Below are positions 1-9,073 of a stretch of DNA of 64,000 nt, piece after piece (position 1 is the stretch's first letter; every line of letters starts with the position of its first letter). This DNA comes from JAKZVK01 sp965248255 (GTDB taxonomy: Bacteria; Acidobacteriota; Terriglobia; Bryobacterales; UBA6623): contig CBDFIW010000002.1 of the NCBI GenBank assembly GCA_965248255.1, positions 1,170,062 through 1,234,061 on the forward strand, given 5' to 3'. Made by a program: the position numbers and the translations under genes. The notes under the pieces are model-generated. The model saw nothing but the letters and a program-made list of their open reading frames with translations. It ran no database searches and was not told where the DNA came from.

Positions 1-35
1 GTTGAAGACGCAAGGATCAAGACTCTTCATCGGGA

Positions 36-1250
36 GTGGATAACGAGAAAATGCTGGTCACAAAGCCGAACAAGAACCTGTCTGATTCGCAACCACTGAT
101 GGCGGCTGTCGTCAGTGTCCTGGGTCTGTTTTTGCTCACTTCCTGTGGAAACGGAGAGGGCGGCCCCGGGGGGCATGCATCTGCCAAGCACTTCTCTCCG
201 GACCACGTGACCGCCCGAACCCGATTCCGAGGGGCAGTGGAGCAGGCAGGCGGGAAACTGACGGCGCTCGAACTCGCCGCCAAGGGCCCGAAGGGGGAGG
301 GCCTGACGATCGACATCGCCTGGTTCGGGGCGGAGAAGCCCAAGCGCGCGTTCGTCCACTCGTCCGGGCTGCATGGGGTGGAGGCTTTCGCGGGTTCGGC
401 TGTCCAGTTGCAGTGGCTGAACGAAGGGATTCCCGCCCTGCCTGAGGACTCGGCGCTGGTTTTGATCCACGTCTTGAACCCGTACGGGATGGCTTGGTTG
501 CGTCGATTCAACGAAAACAGCATTGACCTCAACCGCAACTTCCTGGTTCCAGGCGAAACGTACGAGGGCGCCCCGAAAGGCTACGCCGAACTGGACGGCT
601 TCTTGAATCCTCCCAGCCCCCCGTCCTGGGACTTCTACTACGTCAAGGCTCTATGGCTCGTGGCGCGTCATGGGATGTCCAGCCTGAAACAGGCGATCGC
701 CGGCGGGCAGTACATCAACCCCAAGGGACTTTTCTTCGGTGGAAAGTCCCTGGAGGAGGGGCCGCGCAAGGTTCAGGCGTATATCAAGGAACGGCTGTCG
801 AGTGTCGAGCACCTTGTGGTTGTCGATGTACACACCGGGCTGGGGCCGTTTGCCTTCGACACCTTGCTACTGCACACCGCGGACGAAGGGACTCCATTGT
901 TCAAAATCATGCGGGAGACCTTTGGCGAGCGAGTCGCTTCCCTGGACCCCGACGCGAGCGTCGCGTACCGAATCAAGGGAGCCTTCGACACCGTATACAA
1001 GGTGACGCTGCCCCGGGCAGAGGTGTACTTCGTTTGCCAGGAGTTCGGCACGTACCACGCCGTGCGAGCTCTGAACGCGCTCCGAGATGAGAATCGCTGG
1101 CACCACTACGGCGATGGAACAGTTGACCATCCCACGAAAGCGGAACTGAAGGAGAAGTTCTCCCCGGACGACGAGTTCTGGCGGCAGACCGCGTTGGACC
1201 GTGGCAGAGAAGTGATCGGTCAGGCGTTGGGGTTGGCATTCGCAGATTGA
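36..1250 (+). CDS. DUF2817 (M14-like) lipoprotein, putative zinc carboxypeptidase
   Basis: Predicted exported lipoprotein of the DUF2817 branch of the M14 metallocarboxypeptidase superfamily; the substrate is unknown. A hydrophobic segment near residues 22-37 ends in the lipobox LLTSC. The zinc-site region HSSGLHGVEAFAG is near residue 110, DLNRNF near 170, VVVDVHTGLGPFAFDTLL near 265, and CQEFGTY near 335. These correspond to the HxxE...H pattern and the substrate-binding Asn-Arg of M14-like proteins. The GTG at 36 is one possible start; an in-frame ATG at 51 would also leave a complete lipoprotein signal. The next gene starts 8 nt after the stop, so the two probably formed an operon before that gene was interrupted. 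Length fits a full gene. Family assignment is fairly sure; function is not. Confidence 0.8.
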   Translation: MDNEKMLVTKPNKNLSDSQPLMAAVVSVLGLFLLTSCGNGEGGPGGHASAKHFSPDHVTARTRFRGAVEQAGGKLTALELAAKGPKGEGLTIDIAWFGAEKPKRAFVHSSGLHGVEAFAGSAVQLQWLNEGIPALPEDSALVLIHVLNPYGMAWLRRFNENSIDLNRNFLVPGETYEGAPKGYAELDGFLNPPSPPSWDFYYVKALWLVARHGMSSLKQAIAGGQYINPKGLFFGGKSLEEGPRKVQAYIKERLSSVEHLVVVDVHTGLGPFAFDTLLLHTADEGTPLFKIMRETFGERVASLDPDASVAYRIKGAFDTVYKVTLPRAEVYFVCQEFGTYHAVRALNALRDENRWHHYGDGTVDHPTKAELKEKFSPDDEFWRQTALDRGREVIGQALGLAFAD

Positions 1251-1258
1251 CGAGGGAC

Positions 1259-1348
1259 ATGACAACACACGGAGCTAGACGGGTCACGTGGCATCGAGTT
1301 CTGGCCAAGTTGGCTATTGCCCTTTCGATAGTCGTTTTGCTCTACCTA
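1259..1348 (+). pseudogene. 5' fragment of an alpha/beta hydrolase gene split by IS630
   Basis: An ATG at 1259, preceded by GAGGG, opens a 30-codon reading frame ending in the hydrophobic stretch AKLAIALSIVVLLYL. The frame runs straight into the left end of the IS630 element at the TA at 1347-1348. Removing the element and one TA copy joins codon CTA (1346-1348) to GGA (2515-2517). The frame then continues GICGYIVKV into the MMTPERK start of the downstream hydrolase. The rebuilt protein would be about 312 aa with one N-terminal membrane anchor spanning the insertion point. This is seen directly in the sequence. Confidence 0.85.
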
Positions 1349-2516
1349 GTGTAGTGCACCATAAATAATGTAACTTATATTGGCTTCCCATCGTCTCTAT
1401 TAACAGGAGGCATGGGATGCGAAGAGCACAACCAGTAACTTTGAACACAGCGCAATGCAAGCAGTTGGACCGCTACGCGCGCGGCCGCCAAGTCGCCGTT
1501 CGTCTCGCCCTGCGAGCCAGGATTGTCCTGCTGGCCGCCGACGGTCTCGAGAATAAGCAGATCGCCGCACAGCTCGGTGTCTCGCGGCAGCTGGTGGCCC
1601 GCTGGCGCACGCGCTTTCTCGAAAGCAGCATCGCCGGCATTGCAAAAGACGCCCCACGGCCCGGTCGTAAACCTGCCGTCTCGAAGCAGAAAGTACAGCA
1701 GATCATCCACAAGACCACCCGCGAGAAACCGTCCAACGCCACCCACTGGAGCCGCCGCACCATGGCCGCCGCGGCCGGCGTCAGCGCTTCCACCGTGGGA
1801 CGGATTTGGCGCGCCCATGGCCTCAAGCCCCACCGCATCAAGACCTTCAAGCTCAGCAATGACCCGCGTTTCGCCGAGAAACTCGACGACATCGTCGGAC
1901 TCTATCTCAATCCGCCTGAGCATGCTCTGGTTCTCTCGCTCGATGAGAAGTCCCAAATCCAAGCCCTCGATCGCACCCAGCCCGGCCTGCCGCTCAAAAA
2001 GGGACGCGGCCAAACGATGACCCACGATTACAAGCGCAACGGCACGACCACCCTGTTTGCGGCGCTCAACAGCCTTGACGGCAGCGTGATCGCCGAGTGC
2101 ATGCCCCGACACAGCCACCAGGAATGGCTGCGCTTCCTGCGCTTAATTGACCGCCGCACCCCCAAGGACAAACAGCTTCATCTCATCGTGGACAACTATG
2201 CCACCCACAAGCATGCCGCTGTGAAGCGTTGGCTCGATCGTCACCCGCGCTTCCACATTCATTTCACCCCGACCTCGGCGTCGTGGCTGAACATGGTCGA
2301 GCGATTCTTTCGCGATCTCACCGTCAAGCGCCTGCGCCGCGGCGTGTTTCGCAGCGTGGACGAGCTCGTCGCCGCCATTGACGACTACATCGCCCAGCAC
2401 AACGGGCATCCCACGCCCTTCATCTGGACCGCGACCGCCTCCGACATCCTCGAGAAAGTCAAGCGCGGACGTGCCGCCCTGCATAAGGTGCAATCTGCCT
2501 GACGCACTACACTAGG
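1345..2516 (+). mobile_element. IS630-family insertion sequence, intact single-ORF type
   Basis: The element is bounded by 13-bp perfect inverted repeats, CCTAGTGTAGTGC at 1345-1357 and its complement at 2504-2516. TA dinucleotides at 1347-1348 and 2513-2514 match the TA target duplication of the IS630/Tc1/mariner group. It carries one transposase gene (1417-2502). It sits inside the N-terminal membrane anchor of an alpha/beta hydrolase gene. It is unrelated at the end sequences to the two-ORF IS630-type copies at 3502 and 38357. Confidence 0.9.
1417..2502 (+). CDS. IS630-family transposase
   Basis: Full-length 361-aa DDE transposase that moves the surrounding element. The N-terminal half holds helix-turn-helix DNA-binding segments (NKQIAAQLGVSRQLVARWR and a second HTH around TMAAAAGVSASTVGRIWRAH). 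The catalytic half has the first Asp in LSLDEKSQIQALDR (about residue 175), the second in LHLIVDNYATHKH (about 255) and the Glu in SWLNMVERFF (about 295), the D-D-E spacing of IS630. The frame is intact with a full set of catalytic residues, so the element may be active. It lies 60 nt inside the left inverted repeat. Confidence 0.95.
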   Translation: MRRAQPVTLNTAQCKQLDRYARGRQVAVRLALRARIVLLAADGLENKQIAAQLGVSRQLVARWRTRFLESSIAGIAKDAPRPGRKPAVSKQKVQQIIHKTTREKPSNATHWSRRTMAAAAGVSASTVGRIWRAHGLKPHRIKTFKLSNDPRFAEKLDDIVGLYLNPPEHALVLSLDEKSQIQALDRTQPGLPLKKGRGQTMTHDYKRNGTTTLFAALNSLDGSVIAECMPRHSHQEWLRFLRLIDRRTPKDKQLHLIVDNYATHKHAAVKRWLDRHPRFHIHFTPTSASWLNMVERFFRDLTVKRLRRGVFRSVDELVAAIDDYIAQHNGHPTPFIWTATASDILEKVKRGRAALHKVQSA

Positions 2517-2541
2517 AATCTGCGGATACATCGTCAAGGTC

Positions 2542-3363
2542 ATGATGACGCCCGAGCGAAAGCTTACAGACCCCATACCCTCACCCGCCGAAGCCATTCG
2601 ATTTGAGAGTGCCACCGACCACGTGCCCCTCGCGGGATGGCTGCTCTCGTCGTCGGGAGAGCGAGCCATCGTGCTCGTCCATGGCGTCAACAGCAACTGC
2701 TGGGACGGCGCCCATCCAGACATCGCCCGGGCGTATGTTGCGGCAGGATTCAACGTGCTGGTGTTCGATCTTCGGGCGCAGGGGCTGTCCGGGGGCGATC
2801 GGCTGGGTCTTGGCTGGCTGGAACGGCGAGATGTTCGCGCCGCGGTTGACGTTCTTCTGGCCCGAGGATTCGAGCCGGGACACATCGGCATACACGGTAC
2901 CTCTTACGGGGCGGCTACCGCGATTCTCTCAGCGGCAATCATACCCGAGTTAGGGGCGGTCGTGGCGGACAGCGCGTTCGCCGATGTACGGGGTGTGATG
3001 TTGGGTGAGATCGAGAGGAGAATCAAACTGCCGTTTGGCTTCTTGTTCAAGCCCGGCGTGACTTTGGCGGGCTCGCTGCTCTACGATCTGGATTTCCCCT
3101 CCATCGCTCCCGAGCAGGCCGTCGCGTCCATCGCGCCGCGGCCGATCTTGTTCATCCACGGCAGTGACGACCCGATCATCCCACCGCAGAACGCTCAGAG
3201 GCTCAAGGCAGCGTCGGGCAATCCCGCAGACGAGCTGTGGATTCTTCCAGGGCTCGGGCATACGCAGGGGGTGAGGATGGGAGGTCCGGACTCGGCTGCG
3301 TCTCCCCTGCGAGAAGCCTTTCTAGGGAAGGTCTGTTCATTCTTCGACCAGTCGTTGAAGTGA
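2542..3363 (+). CDS. Alpha/beta hydrolase, 3' part of the interrupted gene
   Basis: Serine hydrolase of the alpha/beta fold. The nucleophile elbow is GTSYG near residue 118 (IGIHGTSYGAATA), the acid is the Asp in LFIHGSDDPIIPPQNA near 215, and the catalytic His is in LPGLGHTQGV near 243; an oxyanion-type motif VLVHGVNSNCWDG is near residue 47. The catalytic domain is complete. The native start was at 1259, and the native protein had an N-terminal membrane anchor now separated by the IS630 element. A shortened soluble form could start at the ATG at 2542, but no good ribosome binding site is visible there. The substrate is unknown. Confidence 0.75.
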   Translation: MMTPERKLTDPIPSPAEAIRFESATDHVPLAGWLLSSSGERAIVLVHGVNSNCWDGAHPDIARAYVAAGFNVLVFDLRAQGLSGGDRLGLGWLERRDVRAAVDVLLARGFEPGHIGIHGTSYGAATAILSAAIIPELGAVVADSAFADVRGVMLGEIERRIKLPFGFLFKPGVTLAGSLLYDLDFPSIAPEQAVASIAPRPILFIHGSDDPIIPPQNAQRLKAASGNPADELWILPGLGHTQGVRMGGPDSAASPLREAFLGKVCSFFDQSLK

Positions 3364-3501
3364 CATCATTCAGGAAAAAACGACCGTGAAACTCATCAGG
3401 TGCCTGGCCCTCCCAGACGCTCTGCTATGCAGACTGCACCCCTAAACAAACTCGTGTAGGGCCTTGTCAAGTTGGACTAGAGACCTAAGCAAGTCGCCTT
3501 A

Positions 3502-4595
3502 TTGAATCCCGCAAATTATTATGACACTTTTTGACAGTGTGGAGCATCTATATATGTATGGGCAACCCCAAAGGTGTGAAGCGGGATTTCAAGGCGCTGG
3601 AGAAGCGCCGTTTCGAAGCGATGCGGCTGCTCCACCAAGGCCACAATCAGTCCGAGACGGCGAGACGGCTGAACGTCGCTCGCCAAACCGTCAGTGAGTG
3701 GCGGCGGCAATACCGCGAGCAGGGTGCGGCCGGACTCCGCCAGGCCGGGCGCGCCGGACGCAAGCCGCTCCTCGATGCCGCACAACGCGAACGCCTGACG
3801 TCGCTGCTGCTGGAAGGCCCGGAAGCCCACGGCTTCCCAACGCCCCTGTGGAGCTGTCCGCGGGTGGCTCGGCTGACCGGAGACGAGTTCGGGGTCGCAT
3901 ACCACGCAGGCCACGCCTGGAAGATCCTGCGAGCGCTCGACTGGAGCCCGCAACGCCCGGCCGGAAAGGCGCGCGAGCGCAACGAAGAGCGGATCCGCAC
4001 CTGGAAGCGCAAGACCTGGAAGCGCATTAAAAAAAAGCCCAAAACGAAGGCCGTACGCTCGTCTTCATCGACGAAAGCGGATTGAGTCAGAAGCCGCATC
4101 GCTGCCGCACCTGGGCGCCACGTGGCCAAACACCGGTGCTGCAGTTTAACTTCAACTGGGAGAAGCTTTCCGTCTCGACGGGGCTGACGCTGCGTAACTT
4201 CTACTTCCGGCTCTATCCCGGTGCGATCGGCAAAGAGCAAGTGACCGACTTTCTCAAGGCGTTGGTACGTCATATCGATCGCCCGCTGCTGATCGTCTGG
4301 GATCGGCTGCCGGCGCACCGTAGCCGCCTGGTGCAAGAGTTCATCGAACTCTCCGAAGGCCACATCGCAACCGAGTACTTGCCACCCTATGCGCCGGAGT
4401 TGAATCCGGTGGAATACATCTGGGCTTACTGGAAGCAGCACGAGTTGCCGAACGTCTGCCCGAAAGACTACGGCGAGCTGAACGAGCGGGCCCGCAAGGC
4501 ACTCCGCCGCATGTACCGCAAACCGCGTTTGATCACGGCCTTCTGGAAACAGTCTTCTCTTTGTTTTGACTGACTCTATATTATGCGGGAGTCAA
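3502..4595 (+). mobile_element. IS630-type element copy 1 (two-ORF, frameshifting)
   Basis: The element lies between TA dinucleotides at 3500-3501 and 4596-4597. Its ends are imperfect inverted repeats: TTGAATCCCGCAAATTA on the left and the complement of TTGACTCCCGCATAATA on the right. It carries an orfA/orfB transposase joined by a slippery A8 tract. A second copy at 38357-39449 in the same orientation differs at only a handful of bases, one of them a run of five instead of four T's near the left end. The insertion is between genes (hydrolase stop 3363, next start 4705). Confidence 0.9.
3558..4573 (+). CDS. IS630-type transposase made by -1 frameshift, copy 1
   Basis: OrfA (ATG 3558 to stop 4085) carries the winged HTH/Tc3-like DNA-binding part (QSETARRLNVARQTVSEWRRQYREQG). 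The DDE domain is in the -1 frame. At 4029-4036 there are eight A's followed by G; codon phase places the heptamer A AAA AAG at 4031-4037, a classical -1 slippery site. Shifting there gives AQNEGRTLVFIDESGLSQ, restoring the first catalytic Asp (FIDESG). The second Asp (LLIVWDRLPAHRS) and Glu (PELNPVEYIWAYWK) follow. The A8 tract is identical in the second copy, which argues for programmed frameshifting rather than decay. Confidence 0.88.
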
Positions 4596-4704
4596 TAGAA
4601 CATATTTGCTGTTCGTCACTGTGAAACTAAGAAGATGGATCTATTGAATCAGCGCCTGCCCGGTGTGATGATGGAGTTGCCATTGCCGTGCGTCCCACGC
4701 GCCG

Positions 4705-7700
4705 ATGAGTCTCCACACCAAGTACGAGCTGGACAAGCTGGTCTACGACGGCCTCACGAAAACCTTCCAGGGCAAGCAGATCGGAACGGGTCAGGAAGTC
4801 TATCTTCATCTCTTGGCCGAGAACGGCGATGCGCTCTCGCAAGAGAAGCTGCTTGAGAAGATACGATCGCTTACAGAGCTCTCGCAAGCCGTCGGCTCAC
4901 AACCAGTGATTGAGGTCGGTGGCGTCGGGGAATCGCCGTATGTTGCCACCCAAGTGCTGGCGTCGTTTCGTGGCCTGGAAAAGTGGGTTGAAGCCGCGTA
5001 TGGCGAGGCGCGCAGCCAGGTGCAGCAGAGCGCCAAAGCCGAAGCCGAAGAGCATCTCGCCGCGGGCGACACGGCCCGTGCGCTTCAAGTTGTCTGCGAG
5101 GCGCTGGAGCGGATCCCCGACGAGCCCGAGTTAGCCCGCGTCGAGGGAGTCCTGCGGCTGCTCAACCGCGGGCAGGAGCTCTGCCAGCAGGGCCACGACG
5201 ACAAGGGGATCGACCTCTTTTGGCAGGCCTATCGCGCCTATAAGACCAACGCCCGAGTCCGCTCCACGCTCGTGGACTCTTTGGCCGCACGCGCCAACCG
5301 GATCATGCCGTCGGACCGCGAGACAGCCGACGCGTTGCTGCAGCAGGCTCTAGAGTTGGACCCGAGTCACGCTGAGGCCGGGCGCCTGAGTAAGACCGTC
5401 GACCCCGAGCGCGAAGAGTTTATCCGCTGGTGCTTGGCGCAGGCCAAGCGGCTCCAACAGCAAGGCGACCGCAAAGGTGTCCGGGCGGTCGTGGACCAGG
5501 GGCTTGCGATGTACCCGAAGGACGTCCGTCTGGTCGAGCTTCAGTCGGCCACGGCGAAATCGCCGCGGCGGACAATTCTCCCTGCGGTGAGACAACCGAG
5601 TCTAAAGTGGAGCGAAGCCCTCGATCAACTGCGCCGTTTGGGGCGCGCGATCACGATCCCCGTTGCCAAGGTGTGGCGCGACGCCCTCGCACTTTGCAAG
5701 GAGAAACTGCCGTCGTTTTCCTCCAAGCTCTTGCGTATTCACGAGACGTCCCCCCTGCTCCCGGCCGTCCTGGGGGCCGGCGTCGTGGTGGTGCTGTTCA
5801 CGGTCGGATGGATCGGGTCGCGAGCCGAGGAAGAGCCGCCGCCTGAGCCGCTCGTCGCTGCCTTCCCCGTTAGCCTGCACAGTTCTCCTCCGGGCGCCAC
5901 GCTTTGGGTCGGTGGAGAGCCCTGCGGAACGTCCACCTGTGAGCTCGAGTTGGGTGCCGGCAGCTACCAAGCCGAGGCTAGGCTCGCCGGCTACCGGTCT
6001 GTCACGCTCTCGTTCGAGGTTCTGGAAAACGACACAGGTCCCCTGCCGCTCATCGTCACGCTCTCGCCGTTGCCGATGGTCCTTCGCATATCATCGGATC
6101 TGCCGCGAGGCGAGGTGACCCTTGATGGCGAACCACTCGGCGTCCTGGAGGAAGGTGAGCTCGAGGTCGCACTCGACTCAGTCGACCCCGGTGAGCACGT
6201 GCTCGCCATTGCCGGTGCCGGCGCGAGCGCCACGCTGCGGTTTGAATCGCCCGCCGGATCTCTGCCCACGGTTCAGGAAACGGTCGAGACGCGCGAGTTG
6301 CGAGCCGTCGTCGTGGCCGGTTTCGGCCCCCAAGCCAAACTCTACAGTGATGCGGTCATCAGCGAGGCCAGGCTTGACGAAGAAGATTTGCCCGGGCTCC
6401 CGGCAACGTCCCTCGGCTTCGACACGCTCGACGAGGGCGCGCACGAGTTGGAGCTCAGCGCCGGCGGTAAGACCCGGCGCGTGATCTTCGACAGCGCCGA
6501 AGACCCCAGCTTGACGGCCTTCCTTCAAACCGACCGCAACGTCGGCGGCCTACGCATCCGTACCGGCGAAGACGACGCGACGATCTACCTTGACGGCAAG
6601 AAATACCGCCGCCGTACCCGCCGCGGACGTGCCCTGATCTACCTCTATCCGAACCAATACTCCGTACGCGTCGAGAAGGAGGGCTTCCGGGCCCCGCCCG
6701 AGCAGGTCGTCCGGATTCGCAAAGGTGAGCAAGCCCGGCTCGACTTCAAGCTGACGCCCCTCCCCACGACCGCCACATTGAAGGTCCTAAGCGGTGTTCC
6801 CGGCGCTACCGTGCTTGTCGATGGCAATGAGATCGGGATCATTCCGCCAAACGGCCGATTCTCGGCCTCGAACATCGAGCCCGGCCGGCGGCGTGTAGCC
6901 ATCCGCAAGGACCTCTATCAACCCCAGGAGTCGAACCAGCGATTTGAGGCGAACGGCACCGTCGAGGTCAGCGGCCTGCTCGAAAATGCCCTGGGCACGC
7001 TGCGCATCGAAGTCAGCCCGCCCGACGCGAAGGCGCGGCTGAGCCTGCGACGGGAACGCCAGCGCAGCGATCGGGCCATCATCGACTCGTCGCTACAGCT
7101 CGAAGCGGGCACCTACACGGTGACCGCCGTCGCGGAAGGCTTTGAGGAGTATGGCGCGACCATCAACCTGCGGGCGAACGAGTCCAAGACGGTCGGCTTG
7201 ACCCTGCGGCCACTGAACACCGAACCCGCGTCCCGGGCCGCCCTGCGGCTGGAAGACTGGGCCGAGAACGGCCGCTGGCGGCGCGCGGGAGACGTTCTGA
7301 CGCGGTCCGGCGGGGGAATGATTCTCGCGCCGGTCGACGACGGGCCTGGCGTTTACGAGTTCTCCGCTTTCCTAAGAAAAGGCCGCCGTCTAGAATGGGT
7401 CGTCCATCACGTCGATCAAAACAACTATGCTCTGTTGCAGATCGGCAAGAACTACTTTCACCGCACCGAGGTCGCCAACGGCCGCAAATCGAAACCCTTC
7501 AAGGTTCCTCACTCCTTGCCGTGGAGCAACTCCATCACGGTGCAGATCGAAGTCGCCCCGGACTCCATCGTGCACCGTCTGTTGCAGAACGGCGAATGGT
7601 CCGTGATTGACCGCTGGGTACACACCGGAGCCGAATTCACGGCCGGCAGGTTCGGGTTCCACATCCCCCGACGCGACCACATCGACCTGCAACGATTCAC

Positions 7701-7719
7701 CTTCACCCGGCGCAACTGA
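4705..7719 (+). CDS. Large PEGA-domain membrane protein with TPR-like N-terminal half
   Basis: A 1004-aa protein of unknown function. Residues 1-60 (KYELDKLVYDGLTKTFQGKQIGTGQEVYLHLL) resemble the start of a kinase N-lobe, without a recognisable catalytic loop. Residues 110-300 look like TPR helices. A single membrane segment lies near residues 350-370 (LLPAVLGAGVVVVLFTVGWIG). The C-terminal two thirds, probably periplasmic, contain several PEGA-type beta domains (SSPPGATLWVGGEPCGT near 395; GEVTLDGEPLG near 470; DDATIYLDGKKYRRRTRRG near 625; GATVLVDGNEIG near 705). The last 170 residues resemble a jelly-roll or concanavalin-like module. No strong Shine-Dalgarno precedes ATG 4705, so the start is uncertain. 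PEGA proteins often accompany surface or kinase-linked sensing; the role here is inference. Confidence 0.75.
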   Translation: MSLHTKYELDKLVYDGLTKTFQGKQIGTGQEVYLHLLAENGDALSQEKLLEKIRSLTELSQAVGSQPVIEVGGVGESPYVATQVLASFRGLEKWVEAAYGEARSQVQQSAKAEAEEHLAAGDTARALQVVCEALERIPDEPELARVEGVLRLLNRGQELCQQGHDDKGIDLFWQAYRAYKTNARVRSTLVDSLAARANRIMPSDRETADALLQQALELDPSHAEAGRLSKTVDPEREEFIRWCLAQAKRLQQQGDRKGVRAVVDQGLAMYPKDVRLVELQSATAKSPRRTILPAVRQPSLKWSEALDQLRRLGRAITIPVAKVWRDALALCKEKLPSFSSKLLRIHETSPLLPAVLGAGVVVVLFTVGWIGSRAEEEPPPEPLVAAFPVSLHSSPPGATLWVGGEPCGTSTCELELGAGSYQAEARLAGYRSVTLSFEVLENDTGPLPLIVTLSPLPMVLRISSDLPRGEVTLDGEPLGVLEEGELEVALDSVDPGEHVLAIAGAGASATLRFESPAGSLPTVQETVETRELRAVVVAGFGPQAKLYSDAVISEARLDEEDLPGLPATSLGFDTLDEGAHELELSAGGKTRRVIFDSAEDPSLTAFLQTDRNVGGLRIRTGEDDATIYLDGKKYRRRTRRGRALIYLYPNQYSVRVEKEGFRAPPEQVVRIRKGEQARLDFKLTPLPTTATLKVLSGVPGATVLVDGNEIGIIPPNGRFSASNIEPGRRRVAIRKDLYQPQESNQRFEANGTVEVSGLLENALGTLRIEVSPPDAKARLSLRRERQRSDRAIIDSSLQLEAGTYTVTAVAEGFEEYGATINLRANESKTVGLTLRPLNTEPASRAALRLEDWAENGRWRRAGDVLTRSGGGMILAPVDDGPGVYEFSAFLRKGRRLEWVVHHVDQNNYALLQIGKNYFHRTEVANGRKSKPFKVPHSLPWSNSITVQIEVAPDSIVHRLLQNGEWSVIDRWVHTGAEFTAGRFGFHIPRRDHIDLQRFTFTRRN

Positions 7720-7728
7720 GTCGGCCGT

Positions 7729-8901
7729 CTAGAACCGTTCGACCTGCTCCCGGTAACCCTCGAAGTTCCGTCGGGTCTCCTCCAAGGAATCGCCGCCGAA
7801 CTTTTCGAGGAAGGCCCCGGCCAGCGTGATCGCGACCATCGCCTCGCCAATGACGCCGGCCGCGGGCACGACCGCGACATCGGAGCGCTCGTAGGCGGCC
7901 GCCGAGGGCTCGCGGGTGTCGAAGTCAATCGACTCCAGCGGCCTCCGCAGCGTCGAGATAGGCTTGAGGTACCCGCGAACGACGACGTCCTCGCCGTTGG
8001 TGATGCCGCCCTCGAGCCCGCCCGCATAGTTCGAGCCTCGATGGAAACGGCGCTCGGGCTTGTTGTAGTGGATCGTATCCTGGGAATCCGAACCGTGCGA
8101 AACCGCCGCCGTCATCCCGCGCCCGATCTCGACCGCCTTGAGCGCCTGCATCGACATGATGGCCTGCGCAAGCCTGCCATCCAGGCGCGAATCCCAAGTG
8201 ATGTGCGACCCCAGCCCGGCGGGTACGCCGTGAGATACGACTTCGAAGACGCCGCCGCGCGTGTCGCCCTGCTTGTAGGCGTCGTCGACTTCAGCCTTCA
8301 TGCGTTGCTCCGTTTCCGGATCGACGCAGTTGAGCAGCACTTCGGCTTTTTCCGCCAGCGCCGCAATCTCTTCCCAGGTGGCCTCCCGCGCCAGGGCGGC
8401 GTCACCCACGGCGATCACGTGGCTGAGGATCTCGACGCCGAACTCCCCTAGGAACAGCTTAGCCAGCGCACCGACCGCCACCCGCGACGTCGTCTCGCGC
8501 GCGCTGGCCCGTTCGAGTACATACCGCGCGTCGCGGAAGTTGAACTTCAGGCAACCGGCCAGGTCGGCGTGCCCAGGGCGCGGACGTTTCACCGGCTTGG
8601 CTTTATCACCACTGCCCGCGTAGTCTTCAACCGGCAGCACCTCGGTCCAGTTCTCCCAATCCCGGTTGGCCAGAAGAATCGCGATCGGCGATCCGATCGT
8701 CTTCGAGTGGCGTACACCCGAGACAATGTGGGCCTTGTCGGTTTCGATCTTCATCCGCCCCCCGCGCCCGAACCCCTGCTGGCGGCGCCAGAGCTGGCGG
8801 TTGATGAAGTCGAACGACACCGGCACGCCCGCGGGAAGCCCCGTCAGAATGGTGACGAGGGTTTCCCCGTGCGACTCCCCGGCTGTTTCAAATCGAAGCA
8901 T
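7729..8901 (-). CDS. aroC: Chorismate synthase
   Basis: Catalyses the last shikimate-pathway step, EPSP to chorismate, using reduced FMN. The 390-aa protein starts at ATG 8901 with MLRFETAGESHGETL, the conserved N-terminus. Family motifs follow: RQQGFGRGGRMKIE, GSPIAILLANRDWENW, RPRPGHADLAGCLKF, and RASARETTSRVAVGALAK. The open frame extends upstream to 9093, but the added residues do not look like the family, so 8901 is preferred. It is convergent with the preceding PEGA gene (9 nt between stops). The next gene, on the other strand, starts 173 nt away. Complete and apparently functional. Confidence 0.95.
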   Translation of the reverse strand: MLRFETAGESHGETLVTILTGLPAGVPVSFDFINRQLWRRQQGFGRGGRMKIETDKAHIVSGVRHSKTIGSPIAILLANRDWENWTEVLPVEDYAGSGDKAKPVKRPRPGHADLAGCLKFNFRDARYVLERASARETTSRVAVGALAKLFLGEFGVEILSHVIAVGDAALAREATWEEIAALAEKAEVLLNCVDPETEQRMKAEVDDAYKQGDTRGGVFEVVSHGVPAGLGSHITWDSRLDGRLAQAIMSMQALKAVEIGRGMTAAVSHGSDSQDTIHYNKPERRFHRGSNYAGGLEGGITNGEDVVVRGYLKPISTLRRPLESIDFDTREPSAAAYERSDVAVVPAAGVIGEAMVAITLAGAFLEKFGGDSLEETRRNFEGYREQVERF

Positions 8902-9073
8902 GGGATTTGTGGCGGGCTCGCGCCCGCGGGTTCGACAAGCCTTGCGGAAACAGGAAGGTCCTTTGGGAACGCTCTGGGACTGTTCTTTCCTGGCGCGCTG
9001 CTGGCGTGCGTCGAGGCGGCGTTTCGAACCTAATTCACTATCATAGTCACAACGCAATGGAGTACGCCTTGGA

